Of a stretch of DNA of 64,000 nt, positions 1-9,146 are shown one piece after another (within the stretch, counting starts at the first letter, position 1; each line of letters begins with the position of its first letter). A model generated the notes under the pieces. The model did not search any database and had not been told where the DNA came from. It was given only the letters and a program-made list of their open reading frames with translations. The stretch comes from Cognatitamlana onchidii. Lineage in GTDB: Bacteria; Bacteroidota; Bacteroidia; Flavobacteriales; Flavobacteriaceae. The translations under genes were made by a program, and so were the position numbers. The stretch spans positions 620,001-684,000 of the forward strand of contig NZ_SRWZ01000001.1 of NCBI RefSeq assembly GCF_004804355.1, read 5' to 3'.

Positions 1-1
1 G

Positions 2-1915
2 TTTTATAAATTTTGTTTAGAACAAACGAGCGCACATACTTTTAAACGATTCTATCTAATTGTTACAATTTTAATTTCAATAGGTATTCCGTTTATCACA
101 TTTACTAAGTATATTTTGGTTGAACCCGTAAGTTTTGATACTAGCACAGAATTTATGAATCAATCACAAGTTTTCTCTCCAGAAATCATACAACCAAAAA
201 ATTATTTACCAACAATTTTATGGAGTATTTATGGTATTGGTGTTATTACTTTTTCGTATCGGTTTTTTAAAAATCTATATGAAATTGTTCAAAAAATAGA
301 AAAAAGCCAAAAATTTAAAACTGATAGATTCAATATTGTGCTTTTAAATGATTTAATACATCCTCACACTTTTTTCAACTTTATATTCCTCAATAAAAGC
401 AAATTCGAAAGCAACCTTATACCAACTGAGATTCTTTTGCATGAGCAAGTTCATGCTAGACAAAAACATGCCATAGATATCTTATTTATTGAACTGCTTC
501 AAATAGTATTTTGGTTTAATCCTTTACTGTATTTTATTAAAAAAGACATAAAGCTTAATCATGAATTTTTGGCTGACCAAGCTGTTATTAAGAGTGGATC
601 AAACATAAAGCAATACCAACAATTATTATTGGCATTCTCATCAAATGCCTCTCCAAATCAATTGGTAAATGCCATAAATTATTCATTAATCAAAAAACGA
701 TTTACAGTTATGAACGCAAACACATCAAAAACACAAATATGGGTTAGGAGTCTTATACTTTTTCCTTTATTAGCCATTCTAATCTACAGTTTTAGTGCTC
801 ACAAAAAAACAGAAAAATACATAGCTACAGAAAACCTAGAAATGCGTCATATTGCCAGAATTATTGAAGTGGAAGTATTTGAAAACGGCACTTATAAGAT
901 AGACGGTATTACTGCCACCAAAGCAACATTTGTATCAACAGTTAACAAATTACATCAAGACATTTCCCCCGAAATTCGTAATCAAATAATAAATATTCAT
1001 GTTAACGACCAGAAAATAGTTTCAGATGAAGAAGTATGGTTTATTTACAATTCGGTTCTTGATTATGGCTTTCATCGCATTGTAACTTATAACCAAGAAA
1101 TAATTCGTGCAAAAGGAAATAAACCTTTTGCTATTGAAAGTTCGGATAAACAAAATGGCGCTACTAAAAAGCAAGTGGATGAATATAATGTTCTAGCTAA
1201 AAAATATAATAAGAAACCTCAAAACAAACGCATTATCAAATTAAAAGACATAAAACGTTTGGAATATTTATTTAGTTTAATGAGCGAAAGTCAAAAAAAT
1301 AATGCGCAACCATTACCTAATTATCCGCCACCACCTCCAAATTCTCCAAAAGTCAAAAAAGGAGAACAATCAGATATTCCTACTCCACCGCCATCAGCAT
1401 CTAAGGTCAAAGAAAGTGAGTACTCAAAATTTCTAACACCTGCTAATCCAAGATTACAATTAGACCATACAAAGCAGCATAACACAAAGGAATCAAACTC
1501 TTCGCAAAAATATTACATAAATATTCTTATATATGAGAGTGGAGATATATTCGTAGATTCTCAAAAAGTTAATTTAAATACACTTTCCCATAAAATTATT
1601 GAAATAAAAAATCAATTTATAGATGAAAAAATCATAGACAAAGGATACAATTTCAGAATTAAAGATAAATTATCTATCAAGGTTAAAATTGAAGGACATA
1701 CTACTGGAAAATATTTAGTTAATCTTAGAAATGAAATCAAAAAATCTAAACTTTTAATTTCTTCTATTGAGGCCGATTCTGCTTCTCAAATTCAAGATTT
1801 TATCAATAGAAAACAGAGCATTACTCCTACTCAAGACACTGTATATAAATACAAACAAACTACTAAAATCAGTATAGATACAATAAAAAGAAGTACAGAA
1901 AAGAAAAAAAACTAA
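2..1915 (+). CDS. BlaR1-type M56 family metallopeptidase, 5' end outside window
   Basis: The frame is open from the first bases, so the gene begins upstream of the window; the first in-window start-like codon (TTG at 116) is not the real start. The residues before it (FYKFCLEQTSAHTFKRFY) look like the end of the first membrane segment of BlaR1/MecR1-like M56 peptidases. The zinc motif HEQVH lies at 441-455, followed by a long hydrophobic stretch and NHEFLADQ, whose Glu is the expected third ligand. A further membrane segment (SLILFPLLAILIYSFSA) precedes a long extracytoplasmic tail with a proline-rich linker (PPPPPNSP, TPPPSASK) of unknown role. In Bacteroidota such proteins usually follow a BlaI/MecI-type repressor, expected just upstream. 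Family assignment is firm; the signal it senses is unknown. Confidence 0.85.
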   Translation, partial: FYKFCLEQTSAHTFKRFYLIVTILISIGIPFITFTKYILVEPVSFDTSTEFMNQSQVFSPEIIQPKNYLPTILWSIYGIGVITFSYRFFKNLYEIVQKIEKSQKFKTDRFNIVLLNDLIHPHTFFNFIFLNKSKFESNLIPTEILLHEQVHARQKHAIDILFIELLQIVFWFNPLLYFIKKDIKLNHEFLADQAVIKSGSNIKQYQQLLLAFSSNASPNQLVNAINYSLIKKRFTVMNANTSKTQIWVRSLILFPLLAILIYSFSAHKKTEKYIATENLEMRHIARIIEVEVFENGTYKIDGITATKATFVSTVNKLHQDISPEIRNQIINIHVNDQKIVSDEEVWFIYNSVLDYGFHRIVTYNQEIIRAKGNKPFAIESSDKQNGATKKQVDEYNVLAKKYNKKPQNKRIIKLKDIKRLEYLFSLMSESQKNNAQPLPNYPPPPPNSPKVKKGEQSDIPTPPPSASKVKESEYSKFLTPANPRLQLDHTKQHNTKESNSSQKYYINILIYESGDIFVDSQKVNLNTLSHKIIEIKNQFIDEKIIDKGYNFRIKDKLSIKVKIEGHTTGKYLVNLRNEIKKSKLLISSIEADSASQIQDFINRKQSITPTQDTVYKYKQTTKISIDTIKRSTEKKKN

Positions 1916-1953
1916 AACAACTTCTTTAACAAATCATAATAATATTTTTATCT

Positions 1954-1990
1954 GACCTGTTAGGTTTTAAAAACCTAACAGGTCTTTTTT
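1954..1990 (+). terminator. Rho-independent terminator after the M56 peptidase gene
   Basis: A perfect inverted repeat (GACCTGTTAGGTTT with its complement) and a 3-4 nt loop is followed by seven T. It lies 39 nt after the stop codon. Hairpins of this sequence type also occur as dispersed repeats in flavobacterial genomes, which I cannot test here. Confidence 0.85.
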
Positions 1991-2059
1991 TGCTAAAACA
2001 TGTAACATATCTATGACTTTAACGTTCTAATAGTCAATCATCAATCAAAATAAACACCA

Positions 2060-3160
2060 ATGTTAAAGCAATTTTTTATTATCTGCTCTGGGGCAGATAC
2101 CGATGTTTTGGAACAATGTTCCAAAGGAGAACAAAATAAATACGCTGGAATAGGAGCTACCGTTTTTTTTACTGCCATCATGGCTTTTATAGCTTCAAGC
2201 TATGCTCTATTTACCGTTTTCGATACGATATATCCCGCTATCTTTTTCGGACTTATCTGGGGCCTTCTCATATTTAATTTAGACCGTTTTATTGTATCTA
2301 CCATTAAAAAAACTGGAAATACCATTAACGAACTTATTCAGGCCTCTCCAAGAATAATTTTGGCTATTATAATTGCGATAGTCATTTCAAAACCATTAGA
2401 ATTAAAACTCTTTGAAAAAGAAATCAATCAAGTACTTTTAGAACAGAAAAATGAAATGACCTTGGCTAACAAAAACCAAATTTCAGAACAGTTTACACCA
2501 AAAATTCAAGCAGTCAACAATGAAATTAATCTTCTAAAAAATGAGGTTTATAGAAAAGAGGCTGAAGTTAACAATTTGTATAATACCTATATTGCTGAAG
2601 CCGAGGGCACATCTGGAACAAAATTATTGGGTAAAGGTCCCGTCTATAAAGAAAAACGAGAAAAGCATGACGCGCTCTTGGCAGAACTAAATCAACTCAA
2701 AGCAGACAACAGACTAAAAATAATAGCTAAAGAAAACGACATTACTTACTTAAAAAGAAATTACAACTTAGAGGTTGGTAATTCGCAACCTATTATTAAT
2801 AACTTCGACGGCTTAATGGCCCGCGTGAATGCCTTAAACCACTTACCATGGCTTCCATCATTCTTTATATTCTTGTTGTTTTTAGCCATCGAGACCTCGC
2901 CTATTATAGCCAAACTCCTTTCTCCAAGAGGTGCTTACGACCTTAAGTTAGAGGATAATGAAACCGCTTTAAAAACAAATGTTATTCAAAACGGCTATCA
3001 AAGAGATGCAATACTTAAGGCCGAATATAACATAAACGATCGTATATATCGCGACATCAAACAAGAGGACGATTTATATAACTATAAACGAAAAAAAGCA
3101 CGTGAGCTTATGCAACTTCAAGCAGATGCATTTTACAAACAACAAAAAAAGATTCTTTAA
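2060..3160 (+). CDS. DUF4407 domain-containing membrane protein
   Basis: The 366-residue protein opens with the family-like stretch FFIICSGADTDVLEQCS, then has membrane segments at about residues 28-50, 55-75 and 92-112. A long charged coiled-coil-like region (about 115-235) follows, and a fourth membrane segment lies near 265-285 (WLPSFFIFLLFLAIETSP). The tail is charged and probably cytoplasmic. This layout is that of DUF4407 proteins, common in Bacteroidota and of unknown function. It stands alone between a terminator and the convergent STAS gene, 5 nt away. The ATG at 2060 fits the family N-terminus. No catalytic motif was seen. Confidence 0.85.
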   Translation: MLKQFFIICSGADTDVLEQCSKGEQNKYAGIGATVFFTAIMAFIASSYALFTVFDTIYPAIFFGLIWGLLIFNLDRFIVSTIKKTGNTINELIQASPRIILAIIIAIVISKPLELKLFEKEINQVLLEQKNEMTLANKNQISEQFTPKIQAVNNEINLLKNEVYRKEAEVNNLYNTYIAEAEGTSGTKLLGKGPVYKEKREKHDALLAELNQLKADNRLKIIAKENDITYLKRNYNLEVGNSQPIINNFDGLMARVNALNHLPWLPSFFIFLLFLAIETSPIIAKLLSPRGAYDLKLEDNETALKTNVIQNGYQRDAILKAEYNINDRIYRDIKQEDDLYNYKRKKARELMQLQADAFYKQQKKIL

Positions 3161-3165
3161 AAATA

Positions 3166-3444
3166 TTAGGCAGCTGTGCTTGTTTTGAAATGATCGTAAA
3201 GTTCTTTACAACCATAACCAATAATTGAAAATCGCTTGTTTTTCATGAGTGCCTCTTCATGCAGTCTAGCAATAGCAGACACACCAACTTTGTCCATACT
3301 TTCAATATCCTTAATACTAATAGTAAGATCGTCTACCTTATCAAAAATATCATTAAACTTATTTTGAAATAGGTCAATACTGGTCTTATTAAGAACACCT
3401 TTTATTTTAAAAAAATTGTTGCAGTTAGTAATTTGTAAATCCAT
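3166..3444 (-). CDS. STAS-domain protein lacking the usual phosphorylatable serine
   Basis: The 92-residue single-domain protein has the beta-alpha pattern of STAS/SpoIIAA anti-sigma-factor antagonists: DDLTISIKDIESMDKVGVSAIARLH followed by RFSIIGYGCKELYDHF (read as separate segments). Canonical members carry D-S-S/T-G at the start of helix 2, where the kinase phosphorylates Ser. Here the corresponding site reads D-K-V-G, so phospho-switching by an RsbW/SpoIIAB-type kinase is unlikely. No kinase, phosphatase or sigma factor gene is adjacent. It may be a constitutive partner-binding module or a Mla/MlaB-like adaptor; neither can be decided here. Confidence 0.75.
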   Translation of the reverse strand: MDLQITNCNNFFKIKGVLNKTSIDLFQNKFNDIFDKVDDLTISIKDIESMDKVGVSAIARLHEEALMKNKRFSIIGYGCKELYDHFKTSTAA

Positions 3445-3667
3445 AATTAAGTAATTTTAAAAGGTTAATAGCTAAATTTGAGGGAGAACAATCCTATGAT
3501 TGCGAGTTAAAAGTAAAAAACTTAACGTGTTAGTACACAATTTTTTCGACAAATAGATTTTTACCTCAGACAAAACTTATCTTAATGTCAATTTTATCGA
3601 TGAGTAACCTTAAAACTGAAGAATTTATTACATTTACCAGCATAAACTGTACTTACTTAAATTTTAA

Positions 3668-4099
3668 ATGAAGCAACTACTTATCGCCCTTACCTTACTT
3701 TTAGCCTTAAACAGCTATAGCCAAAGCAATCAAGAAGCAGACATAAAAGCCATAAATAAAGTTTTAAAAAAACAAAGAATCGCTTGGTCTAATAACGACC
3801 TTGAAGGTTTTATGGATGGTTACTGGAAAAGCGATTCTCTTAAATTTTACGGTGCTAATGGTATTACCCATGGATGGGAAAACACTTTAGAACGGTACCA
3901 AAAGGCCTATCCTACTGAAGCGCATACAGGAAAATTAAGTTTTAGAATCAACGATATTACAAAAATTAGTGAAGGCGCTTATTATGTGTTAGGAGAATAT
4001 CATATTAAAAGAGAGGTTGGAAATGCCGATGGTATTTTTATGATTATTTTTAAGAATATAAATGGCGAATGGAAAATTATTGCAGACACCTCTTCATAA
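3668..4099 (+). CDS. Secreted DUF4440/SnoaL-like (NTF2 fold) protein
   Basis: The 143-residue protein has a Sec signal peptide (MKQLLIALTLLLALNSYSQ, cleavage after SYSQ likely). An NTF2-like domain follows, of the DUF4440 type: an N-terminal helix with QRIAWSNNDLEGFMDGY, then strands ending NGEWKIIADTSS. Such domains form small cone-shaped pockets that bind or convert small ligands; no catalytic residue set is evident. It stands alone, with the STAS gene divergent upstream. The substrate is unknown. Confidence 0.8.
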   Translation: MKQLLIALTLLLALNSYSQSNQEADIKAINKVLKKQRIAWSNNDLEGFMDGYWKSDSLKFYGANGITHGWENTLERYQKAYPTEAHTGKLSFRINDITKISEGAYYVLGEYHIKREVGNADGIFMIIFKNINGEWKIIADTSS

Positions 4100-4178
4100 G
4101 AACCTTCGCTTCTTCGAAACATGAAATCAGGTCATAAACCCAGAAGTGGATAAATAGACTACCTTTTAATAAACTAAT

Positions 4179-4319
4179 ATGAAACATAGATATAAGATAC
4201 TTATCATGATTGTCTTAGCTTTGATTACCATATATGGTTTAATAACTGGTAGATACCTGTTCTTGGTTTTTATGTTCCCTTTTAGTCTTGGTTTGTTTAA
4301 AAAGCAAAAAGATTATTAA
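4179..4319 (+). CDS. 46-residue two-helix membrane peptide
   Basis: An ATG at 4179 opens a 46-codon frame beginning MKHRYKILIMIVLALITIYG and ending FKKQKDY. Two hydrophobic stretches (about residues 7-22 and 25-40) lie between basic ends, the shape of a small membrane protein. It sits 79 nt after the DUF4440 gene and its stop codon overlaps the end of the convergent PhnA gene by 4 nt. No family was recognised. Coding status rests on composition and topology only. Confidence 0.5.
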   Translation: MKHRYKILIMIVLALITIYGLITGRYLFLVFMFPFSLGLFKKQKDY

Positions 4320-4894
4320 GTTTTTTTAACGTACTGGGTAATAATTACAATGTGTTGACCTGCAACTTTGCCTTCAATATAATCCTGATTACCTCTGTCT
4401 AGTCTAATATTTCTAATTGCAGTCCCTTGCTTAGCGACCATACTGGAACCCTTTACTTTTAGGTCTTTAACCAGAACTACAGAATCTCCATTTTCAAGAA
4501 CAACCCCATTAACATCTCTATGAATTATCTTTTCACTGTCATCTTTATCCTCTCCTGTTGCCCTAGCCAGAGCCAAAGCATCACCATCAAGATACATCAT
4601 ATCAAGTAAGTCTTTTGGCCATCCTTCATCTCTTAACCTCTGCAGCATGCGCCATGCCATAATTTGAACTGCCACATGCTCACTCCACATACTATCATTT
4701 AAACAACGCCAATGATTTGGATTCATAGTTACATGGCCTTCTATTTGATCTAAGCACGTTTTACATACCAATATATCATTAGCAACATTTTCGTTTAATG
4801 AAGGAGGAATCGTATACTGCTTTAAATCTTGCGCTGAAGTACATAACTCGCAGCAATTATTACTTCTATCTATTAAAGTTTGTAATACGCTCAT
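4316..4894 (-). CDS. PhnA/YjdM-family zinc-ribbon protein
   Basis: The 192-residue protein has an N-terminal zinc-ribbon-like region with CELC near residue 15 and CKTC near residue 45, and a C-terminal PhnA domain starting DVNGVVLENGDSVVLVKDLK and continuing KGSSMVAKQGT. It is longer than E. coli YjdM (about 111 residues) because of a middle helical insert (HWRCLNDSMWSEHVAVQ), as in other Bacteroidota homologues. The family was once linked to phosphonate use, but that link is weak, and no phn genes are nearby. Monocistronic. Confidence 0.85.
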   Translation of the reverse strand: MSVLQTLIDRSNNCCELCTSAQDLKQYTIPPSLNENVANDILVCKTCLDQIEGHVTMNPNHWRCLNDSMWSEHVAVQIMAWRMLQRLRDEGWPKDLLDMMYLDGDALALARATGEDKDDSEKIIHRDVNGVVLENGDSVVLVKDLKVKGSSMVAKQGTAIRNIRLDRGNQDYIEGKVAGQHIVIITQYVKKT

Positions 4895-5024
4895 TTATAT
4901 GATTTTTATTTTACAATAATACATTATAATACAACAACAGCAAGCTTGCTATCACTAAATACAGAGACTCTTTTTTGCAGAACTGTCTCTGTTATGATGA
5001 ATTCTTAAAACAATTACGCGGGTT

Positions 5025-5396
5025 TTATAACATAGCAAGGCTTTCTCTCATTTTCTTAGTCATACCCTTTACAACCATTGTATAGGAATGATCAATGAGA
5101 TCTTTAACCAACGGAGGTGTTAATTCGCCTTCACTAAGGTAAAGCGTGTTCCAATGCTTTTTACTCATGTGAAACCCTGGACGAATCGACTGGTAGTCTT
5201 CACGAAGCTCAATAGAATAATCGGGGTCTGCCTTTAGGTTAATGGCAGGCTGACCTTCTTCCCATTTTTTAATGGAAACCAAGGCAAACATCTTATCTAG
5301 CACCTTAAAAACTAGCGTATCCTCATCAAAAGGAAAACTTTCAGAAGTGCCCTTTTTACTCAAGCAGTAAGATCGAATATGCTCAATATCCATCAT
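5025..5396 (-). CDS. MmcQ/YjbR family DNA-binding protein
   Basis: The 123-residue protein has the YjbR/CyaY-like fold signature: an N-terminal helix (IEHIRSYCLSKKGTSESFPF), then strands containing LVFKVLDKMFALVSI, then LKADPDYSIELREDY and GFHMSKKHWNTLYL. These features are typical of MmcQ/YjbR proteins, whose function is unsettled. It is the last gene of a six-gene minus-strand operon; its ATG overlaps the DUF4230 stop by 4 nt, indicating translational coupling. Confidence 0.88.
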   Translation of the reverse strand: MMDIEHIRSYCLSKKGTSESFPFDEDTLVFKVLDKMFALVSIKKWEEGQPAINLKADPDYSIELREDYQSIRPGFHMSKKHWNTLYLSEGELTPPLVKDLIDHSYTMVVKGMTKKMRESLAML

Positions 5397-6004
5397 TTTT
5401 TAAGTGTAACCGTTTTATGTTCCTCTATTTTAAAATCAGAATAATCGAGTTTCCAACCTATCGTTTCTACTATAGTTTCAATTAAAAGCACTGCCTCTAG
5501 GGCTTCTTTTTGAGCGGCTTCTATAAGGCCACTTTCAGGAATTTTTTCTTGAATATGAAGTTTCGCTTCTTTTTGCAACCCTGTTAAGTCTGAAGCATCA
5601 AACTTATTAAACAAGCCATCAGATTTGTCGTAGTAATTTAAGTTTGTTTCAATTGATAACACTTCTGGCTGTGGGAAAGCTTCTAAGACAATCTTCTTTT
5701 TGCTATTATCGGCTCTCAACTTAATTTTAGACAAGTCAAACCCTACATGCGCCTTGGCATTTATAACGACTAAGGCTTTTTTTCTGCTAGACACCATTTT
5801 TAGTAACCGCTGTTTAACATCTTGATAATGATAAATTTCTGCAAAGTCACCCTCAACAGTTATAAGTTTGCATACTGTTCTAATCTTATCTAACAGGATG
5901 GTAGATTGAGAATCTACTAATTGCTTTTGTTTGATAGCTTGATAATAGGCTAGTAACCCCCAACCCAATAAAGCGCCAATTAAGATCCCTAAAATTGCAT
6001 CCAT
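5393..6004 (-). CDS. DUF4230 domain-containing membrane-anchored protein
   Basis: The 203-residue protein starts with one membrane segment (ILGILIGALLGWGLLAYY). A DUF4230 domain follows, with ITVEGDFAEIYHYQD and a region resembling LVVINAKAHVGFDLSKIKLR. DUF4230 proteins are membrane-anchored and widespread in Bacteroidota and Firmicutes, with unknown function. It starts one base after the cyclase-family gene stops and overlaps MmcQ/YjbR by 4 nt. Confidence 0.85.
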   Translation of the reverse strand: MDAILGILIGALLGWGLLAYYQAIKQKQLVDSQSTILLDKIRTVCKLITVEGDFAEIYHYQDVKQRLLKMVSSRKKALVVINAKAHVGFDLSKIKLRADNSKKKIVLEAFPQPEVLSIETNLNYYDKSDGLFNKFDASDLTGLQKEAKLHIQEKIPESGLIEAAQKEALEAVLLIETIVETIGWKLDYSDFKIEEHKTVTLKK

Positions 6005-6005
6005 G

Positions 6006-6761
6006 CTAATTTATAATTTTGTATAAGATTGGCTTACTCGGTGCCGCATCATTTTCAAAAGGAGCAATCTGTAGATTTAAAATATACATACCGTCTTCAA
6101 TCTTATTTGAAACATATATAAGCTCTGTTATGGTAGCATCCATACGCATTCGGCCATTAGTATTCCAAAATGCATTATGTGCCAATAGCTCGCAGTTATC
6201 TTTTTCTTTATCAATACTTGGTAAGTCTATAAGTAAATGTTTTACACCTTTTTCACGTAAATAAATGGCTGCGTCTCTCATCAAATACGGTGGATTTGTA
6301 TTAGAGTACTGCCGGGTAAATTTATCTCTAGTATTTGGAATGGTTCTGATTATTACGGCATCACGCTTTTTATTTCCTAGCGCAAACTGTATTTGCTTTT
6401 TTGAAATTACACGATCTTCCTCTAGTCGTTCTGGTGCCACTGTAATTACTTCTGCCAAAAAGAAAAATGTTTTTAAATGGTCGTTTATAGCGTGTACTTT
6501 TTCGGTAATATGACCTACGCATTCTGTATGCGTACCATGAGCATGTGGATTAAAATAGATATTGTTAAAATTTATACAAGCCCCATTTTTTACACTAGCC
6601 ACCCAATCGCCATCTTTTTCAGGTTCTATTCGTGGGGCACCTACATACCAAGCGTTAACATTACTACTGGATGCCCTGAGTGGCATAGAAAGGTCTAGAG
6701 GTTTACTTAAATCTACTTGAATTTTTCTGGAATTATATTGAATAGCTGCGATCATACTCAA
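6006..6761 (-). CDS. Cyclase-family (kynurenine formamidase-like) metal hydrolase
   Basis: The 251-residue protein has the zinc-hydrolase core HAHGTHTECVGH, a variant of the HxGTHxDxPxH motif of the cyclase/kynurenine formamidase family. Later segments (KHLLIDLPSIDKE, ELLAHNAFWNTNG) also fit the fold. The Asp of the classic motif is Glu here, and the proline is missing, so the substrate may differ from N-formylkynurenine. No other tryptophan-degradation gene is in this operon. It follows hemW by 6 nt and precedes DUF4230 by 1 nt. Several open frames on the opposite strand inside it are shadows. Confidence 0.83.
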   Translation of the reverse strand: MSMIAAIQYNSRKIQVDLSKPLDLSMPLRASSSNVNAWYVGAPRIEPEKDGDWVASVKNGACINFNNIYFNPHAHGTHTECVGHITEKVHAINDHLKTFFFLAEVITVAPERLEEDRVISKKQIQFALGNKKRDAVIIRTIPNTRDKFTRQYSNTNPPYLMRDAAIYLREKGVKHLLIDLPSIDKEKDNCELLAHNAFWNTNGRMRMDATITELIYVSNKIEDGMYILNLQIAPFENDAAPSKPILYKIIN

Positions 6762-6767
6762 ATATAA

Positions 6768-7919
6768 TCAAATCATAAACAAATCTGAAGCGATTCCATC
6801 AACTAAAAATTTTCCTTTTTCGGTCGTTTTCAAATAATCATTATCTAATGAATTGTCACCCATTGTTGAGTTTACTTCTAATAAGCTCTGGCTTAAGAAT
6901 ACTTTTGATGATGCTTTTAAATGTTGAAGGTATTCCAATCCAAACTCTTGCTCTACCTTACTAAAGGAAACTCCCCATATAGTGCGCAGGCCAGTCATTA
7001 CATATTCGTTATACCGATCTTTTTTAGACAGCAACTCGGTGGTTTTGGGCAAAGTGTTATTTTTGATCGATTGTATATATTTTGAGTTATTTGAAATATT
7101 CCAACTTCGGTTGTTTCTGTTAAAGGAATGTGCCGATGGCCCTATTCCTAAATAAGCCTTCCCCTGCCAATAACTGGTATTATGTTTTGAAAAATAATTA
7201 GGCTTTCCAAAATTTGAAATTTCATAATGCACAAAACCCCGTTCTTGTGTCTTCTCTATTAGTGTTTTAAAATGCTGAAGCGCTAAATTATCATCTAGCG
7301 GTGGGTAAATGCCCTTTTTTACGAAAGCCTCTAATGCGGTTTTTGGCTCTAGTGTTAAAGCATAACTTGAGATATGGTTCACATAAAAACTAAACGCTTG
7401 ATCCAAATTAGCTTCCCATTTATCTTGACTCATATTTGGAATACCGTAAATAAGATCTATGGTAATATTCTCAAAAAAATATGAAGCCTCCGCTAAACAA
7501 TGTTTCGACTCTTTTGCATTATGAGCTCGATTCATTTGCTTCAAATCGTCATCAAAAAAAGATTGAACTCCTATACTTAACCTATTAATAGGTGTATTCT
7601 CTAATTGTTTTATTCGATACGATGTTAAATCGTCTGGATTAGCTTCGAGAGTAATCTCGGGAGTATCTGCAACTTTGAAATCTAGATATATTGATTCTAT
7701 AATGCGACACAACTCTTCATTTGATAACAAGGATGGTGTTCCTCCACCAAAATAAATGGTTTCTACTGTTTCACCAATAAACTCTTCTTTCCTTAATTCC
7801 AGCTCTTTTATCAAACACTGTACTAAATCATCCTTTTTTTTAATAGAGGTAGAAAAATGAAAATCGCAATAAAAACAGGCCTGTTTACAAAATGGAATAT
7901 GTATGTATATACCAGCCAT
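6768..7919 (-). CDS. hemW: Radical SAM heme chaperone HemW (oxygen-independent coproporphyrinogen oxidase-like)
   Basis: The protein of 383 residues begins MAGIYIHIPFCKQACFYCDF and carries the 4Fe-4S motif CxxxCxxC. It also has YFGGGTPS, GVQSFFDDDLKQMNRAH and FYEISNFG-like (VHYEISNFGKPNY) segments, all typical of the HemN/HemW family. The fourth cysteine used by true HemN after CxxxCxxC is absent (Phe), which favours HemW, a heme-trafficking chaperone. I chose the ATG at 7919 rather than an upstream in-frame start at 7934, because it gives the conserved MAGIYIHIPFC start and lies 1 nt from the ruvC stop. Confidence 0.92.
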   Translation of the reverse strand: MAGIYIHIPFCKQACFYCDFHFSTSIKKKDDLVQCLIKELELRKEEFIGETVETIYFGGGTPSLLSNEELCRIIESIYLDFKVADTPEITLEANPDDLTSYRIKQLENTPINRLSIGVQSFFDDDLKQMNRAHNAKESKHCLAEASYFFENITIDLIYGIPNMSQDKWEANLDQAFSFYVNHISSYALTLEPKTALEAFVKKGIYPPLDDNLALQHFKTLIEKTQERGFVHYEISNFGKPNYFSKHNTSYWQGKAYLGIGPSAHSFNRNNRSWNISNNSKYIQSIKNNTLPKTTELLSKKDRYNEYVMTGLRTIWGVSFSKVEQEFGLEYLQHLKASSKVFLSQSLLEVNSTMGDNSLDNDYLKTTEKGKFLVDGIASDLFMI

Positions 7920-7920
7920 T

Positions 7921-8475
7921 TTAACTGTTACCAATCTTATTTGGATTCTGCTTTACAAATGCCTCCCATCCTGAATAACTTTTCCCCACATCGAGCCTAC
8001 CAGAATTATAGAAATGACACACCGCTGCCGCCAAACCATCCGTGGCATCCAAATTTTTTGGCAAATTTTTAATCCCCAATTGGCTCTGCAGCATTTTAGC
8101 AACTTGCTCTTTGCTTGCATTACCATTACCCGTAATAGCCATTTTAATTTTTTTTGGCAAGTATTCTGTTATAGGTATTTGTCTGCTTAAACCAGCAGCC
8201 ATGGCTACTCCTTGTGCTCTTCCAAGTTTAAGCATACTCTGAACATTTTTACCAAAAAAAGGAGCTTCAATGGCAATTTCATCTGGGTTATGCGTATCTA
8301 TCAGCTCAACAGTGCGTTCAAAAATAAGTTTTAGCTTTAAATAATGATCGCTATATTTTTTCAAGTCTAACTCATTTAGCTGTAAAAACTGCATCTTTTT
8401 GCCAACTACTTTTATAAGGCCAAACCCCATAATGGTAGTTCCTGGATCAATTCCTAAAATAATTCTTTCCTGCAT
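7921..8475 (-). CDS. ruvC: Crossover junction endodeoxyribonuclease RuvC
   Basis: The 184-residue Holliday-junction resolvase has the acidic active site: Asp in [10 protein letters not shown], Glu in [11 protein letters not shown], and two Asp in [14 protein letters not shown]. The ATG at 8475 shares one base with the TAA of the upstream barrel gene (TAATG), which decides the start; an earlier in-frame start at 8496 would add residues unlike the family. It is coupled to hemW, 1 nt downstream. Housekeeping recombination role, cytoplasmic. Confidence 0.95.
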   Translation of the reverse strand: MQERIILGIDPGTTIMGFGLIKVVGKKMQFLQLNELDLKKYSDHYLKLKLIFERTVELIDTHNPDEIAIEAPFFGKNVQSMLKLGRAQGVAMAAGLSRQIPITEYLPKKIKMAITGNGNASKEQVAKMLQSQLGIKNLPKNLDATDGLAAAVCHFYNSGRLDVGKSYSGWEAFVKQNPNKIGNS

Positions 8476-9113
8476 TAGTCTCCACAATAGTAACAACCGC
8501 TTAACGAAATATTCGCCCCAATAGTTACAGTTAATAAATTACCGTTAAAGGATCCAAATCCACTAGTAACCGGATTAAATTCTTTACCAAATCCAAATAT
8601 ATATGAGGTATCTAAGTATAAGGACAGTTTTTCTGAAATACCATAGTGAACCTCAACCCCGGCTACAGCATTTAAAAACGACGTATTATTGGCTCCATAA
8701 TTACCTAAGGGTTTGATTATTGAAATACCCGGGCCTGCATGAACAAAAGTCCCTATTCTACGCGAAATATTAATGGTTCCAGATAAATCGTAAACTAGCT
8801 GACCATTAATTCTTGTATAATTTGTTTTAAACTCCATGCTATTATCTGCATTAGAAAATCTATTAAATCCTAAATCCAACTTAGCACCTATCCTTGAAGC
8901 AAACATATACTGAAGCCCTAAATTGACTGTTGGAAAATTAATGGCGTTTGACTGAAATCCATCTACAAATCCGTTTTGAGATGGACTATTAATTCCTAAA
9001 CCAAATTGCGCTTTTATTGTACGAGTATCATTTTGAGAGAACGCTAAAAAAGAACAAAAACACAACATAACCCACAGTAACTTTTTAGGATTATTTTTAA
9101 ATTTTAATATCAT
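8475..9113 (-). CDS. Small outer-membrane beta-barrel protein
   Basis: The 212-residue protein has a signal peptide ending [10 protein letters not shown], then alternating hydrophobic strands rich in Gly, Asn and aromatic residues ([40 protein letters not shown]). This is the pattern of the OmpA-like/porin-family eight-strand barrels of Bacteroidota. The C-terminus is odd (LSGCYYCGD, two cysteines) and lacks the usual terminal aromatic residue. It is the first gene of the ruvC-hemW operon; divergent from the flippase-like gene at 9147. Confidence 0.75.
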   Translation of the reverse strand: MILKFKNNPKKLLWVMLCFCSFLAFSQNDTRTIKAQFGLGINSPSQNGFVDGFQSNAINFPTVNLGLQYMFASRIGAKLDLGFNRFSNADNSMEFKTNYTRINGQLVYDLSGTINISRRIGTFVHAGPGISIIKPLGNYGANNTSFLNAVAGVEVHYGISEKLSLYLDTSYIFGFGKEFNPVTSGFGSFNGNLLTVTIGANISLSGCYYCGD

Positions 9114-9146
9114 TCAGTAATATTGGTTTACTTTGCAAAAGTTAAG

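Noticed and set aside
6019-6698. Three plus-strand frames over the cyclase-family gene
   Set aside because: They are antisense shadows of a well-supported minus-strand gene and show no family features.
7920-7934. N-terminal extension MVTVK of hemW
   Set aside because: It overlaps the ruvC stop region; the internal ATG gives the conserved HemW start.
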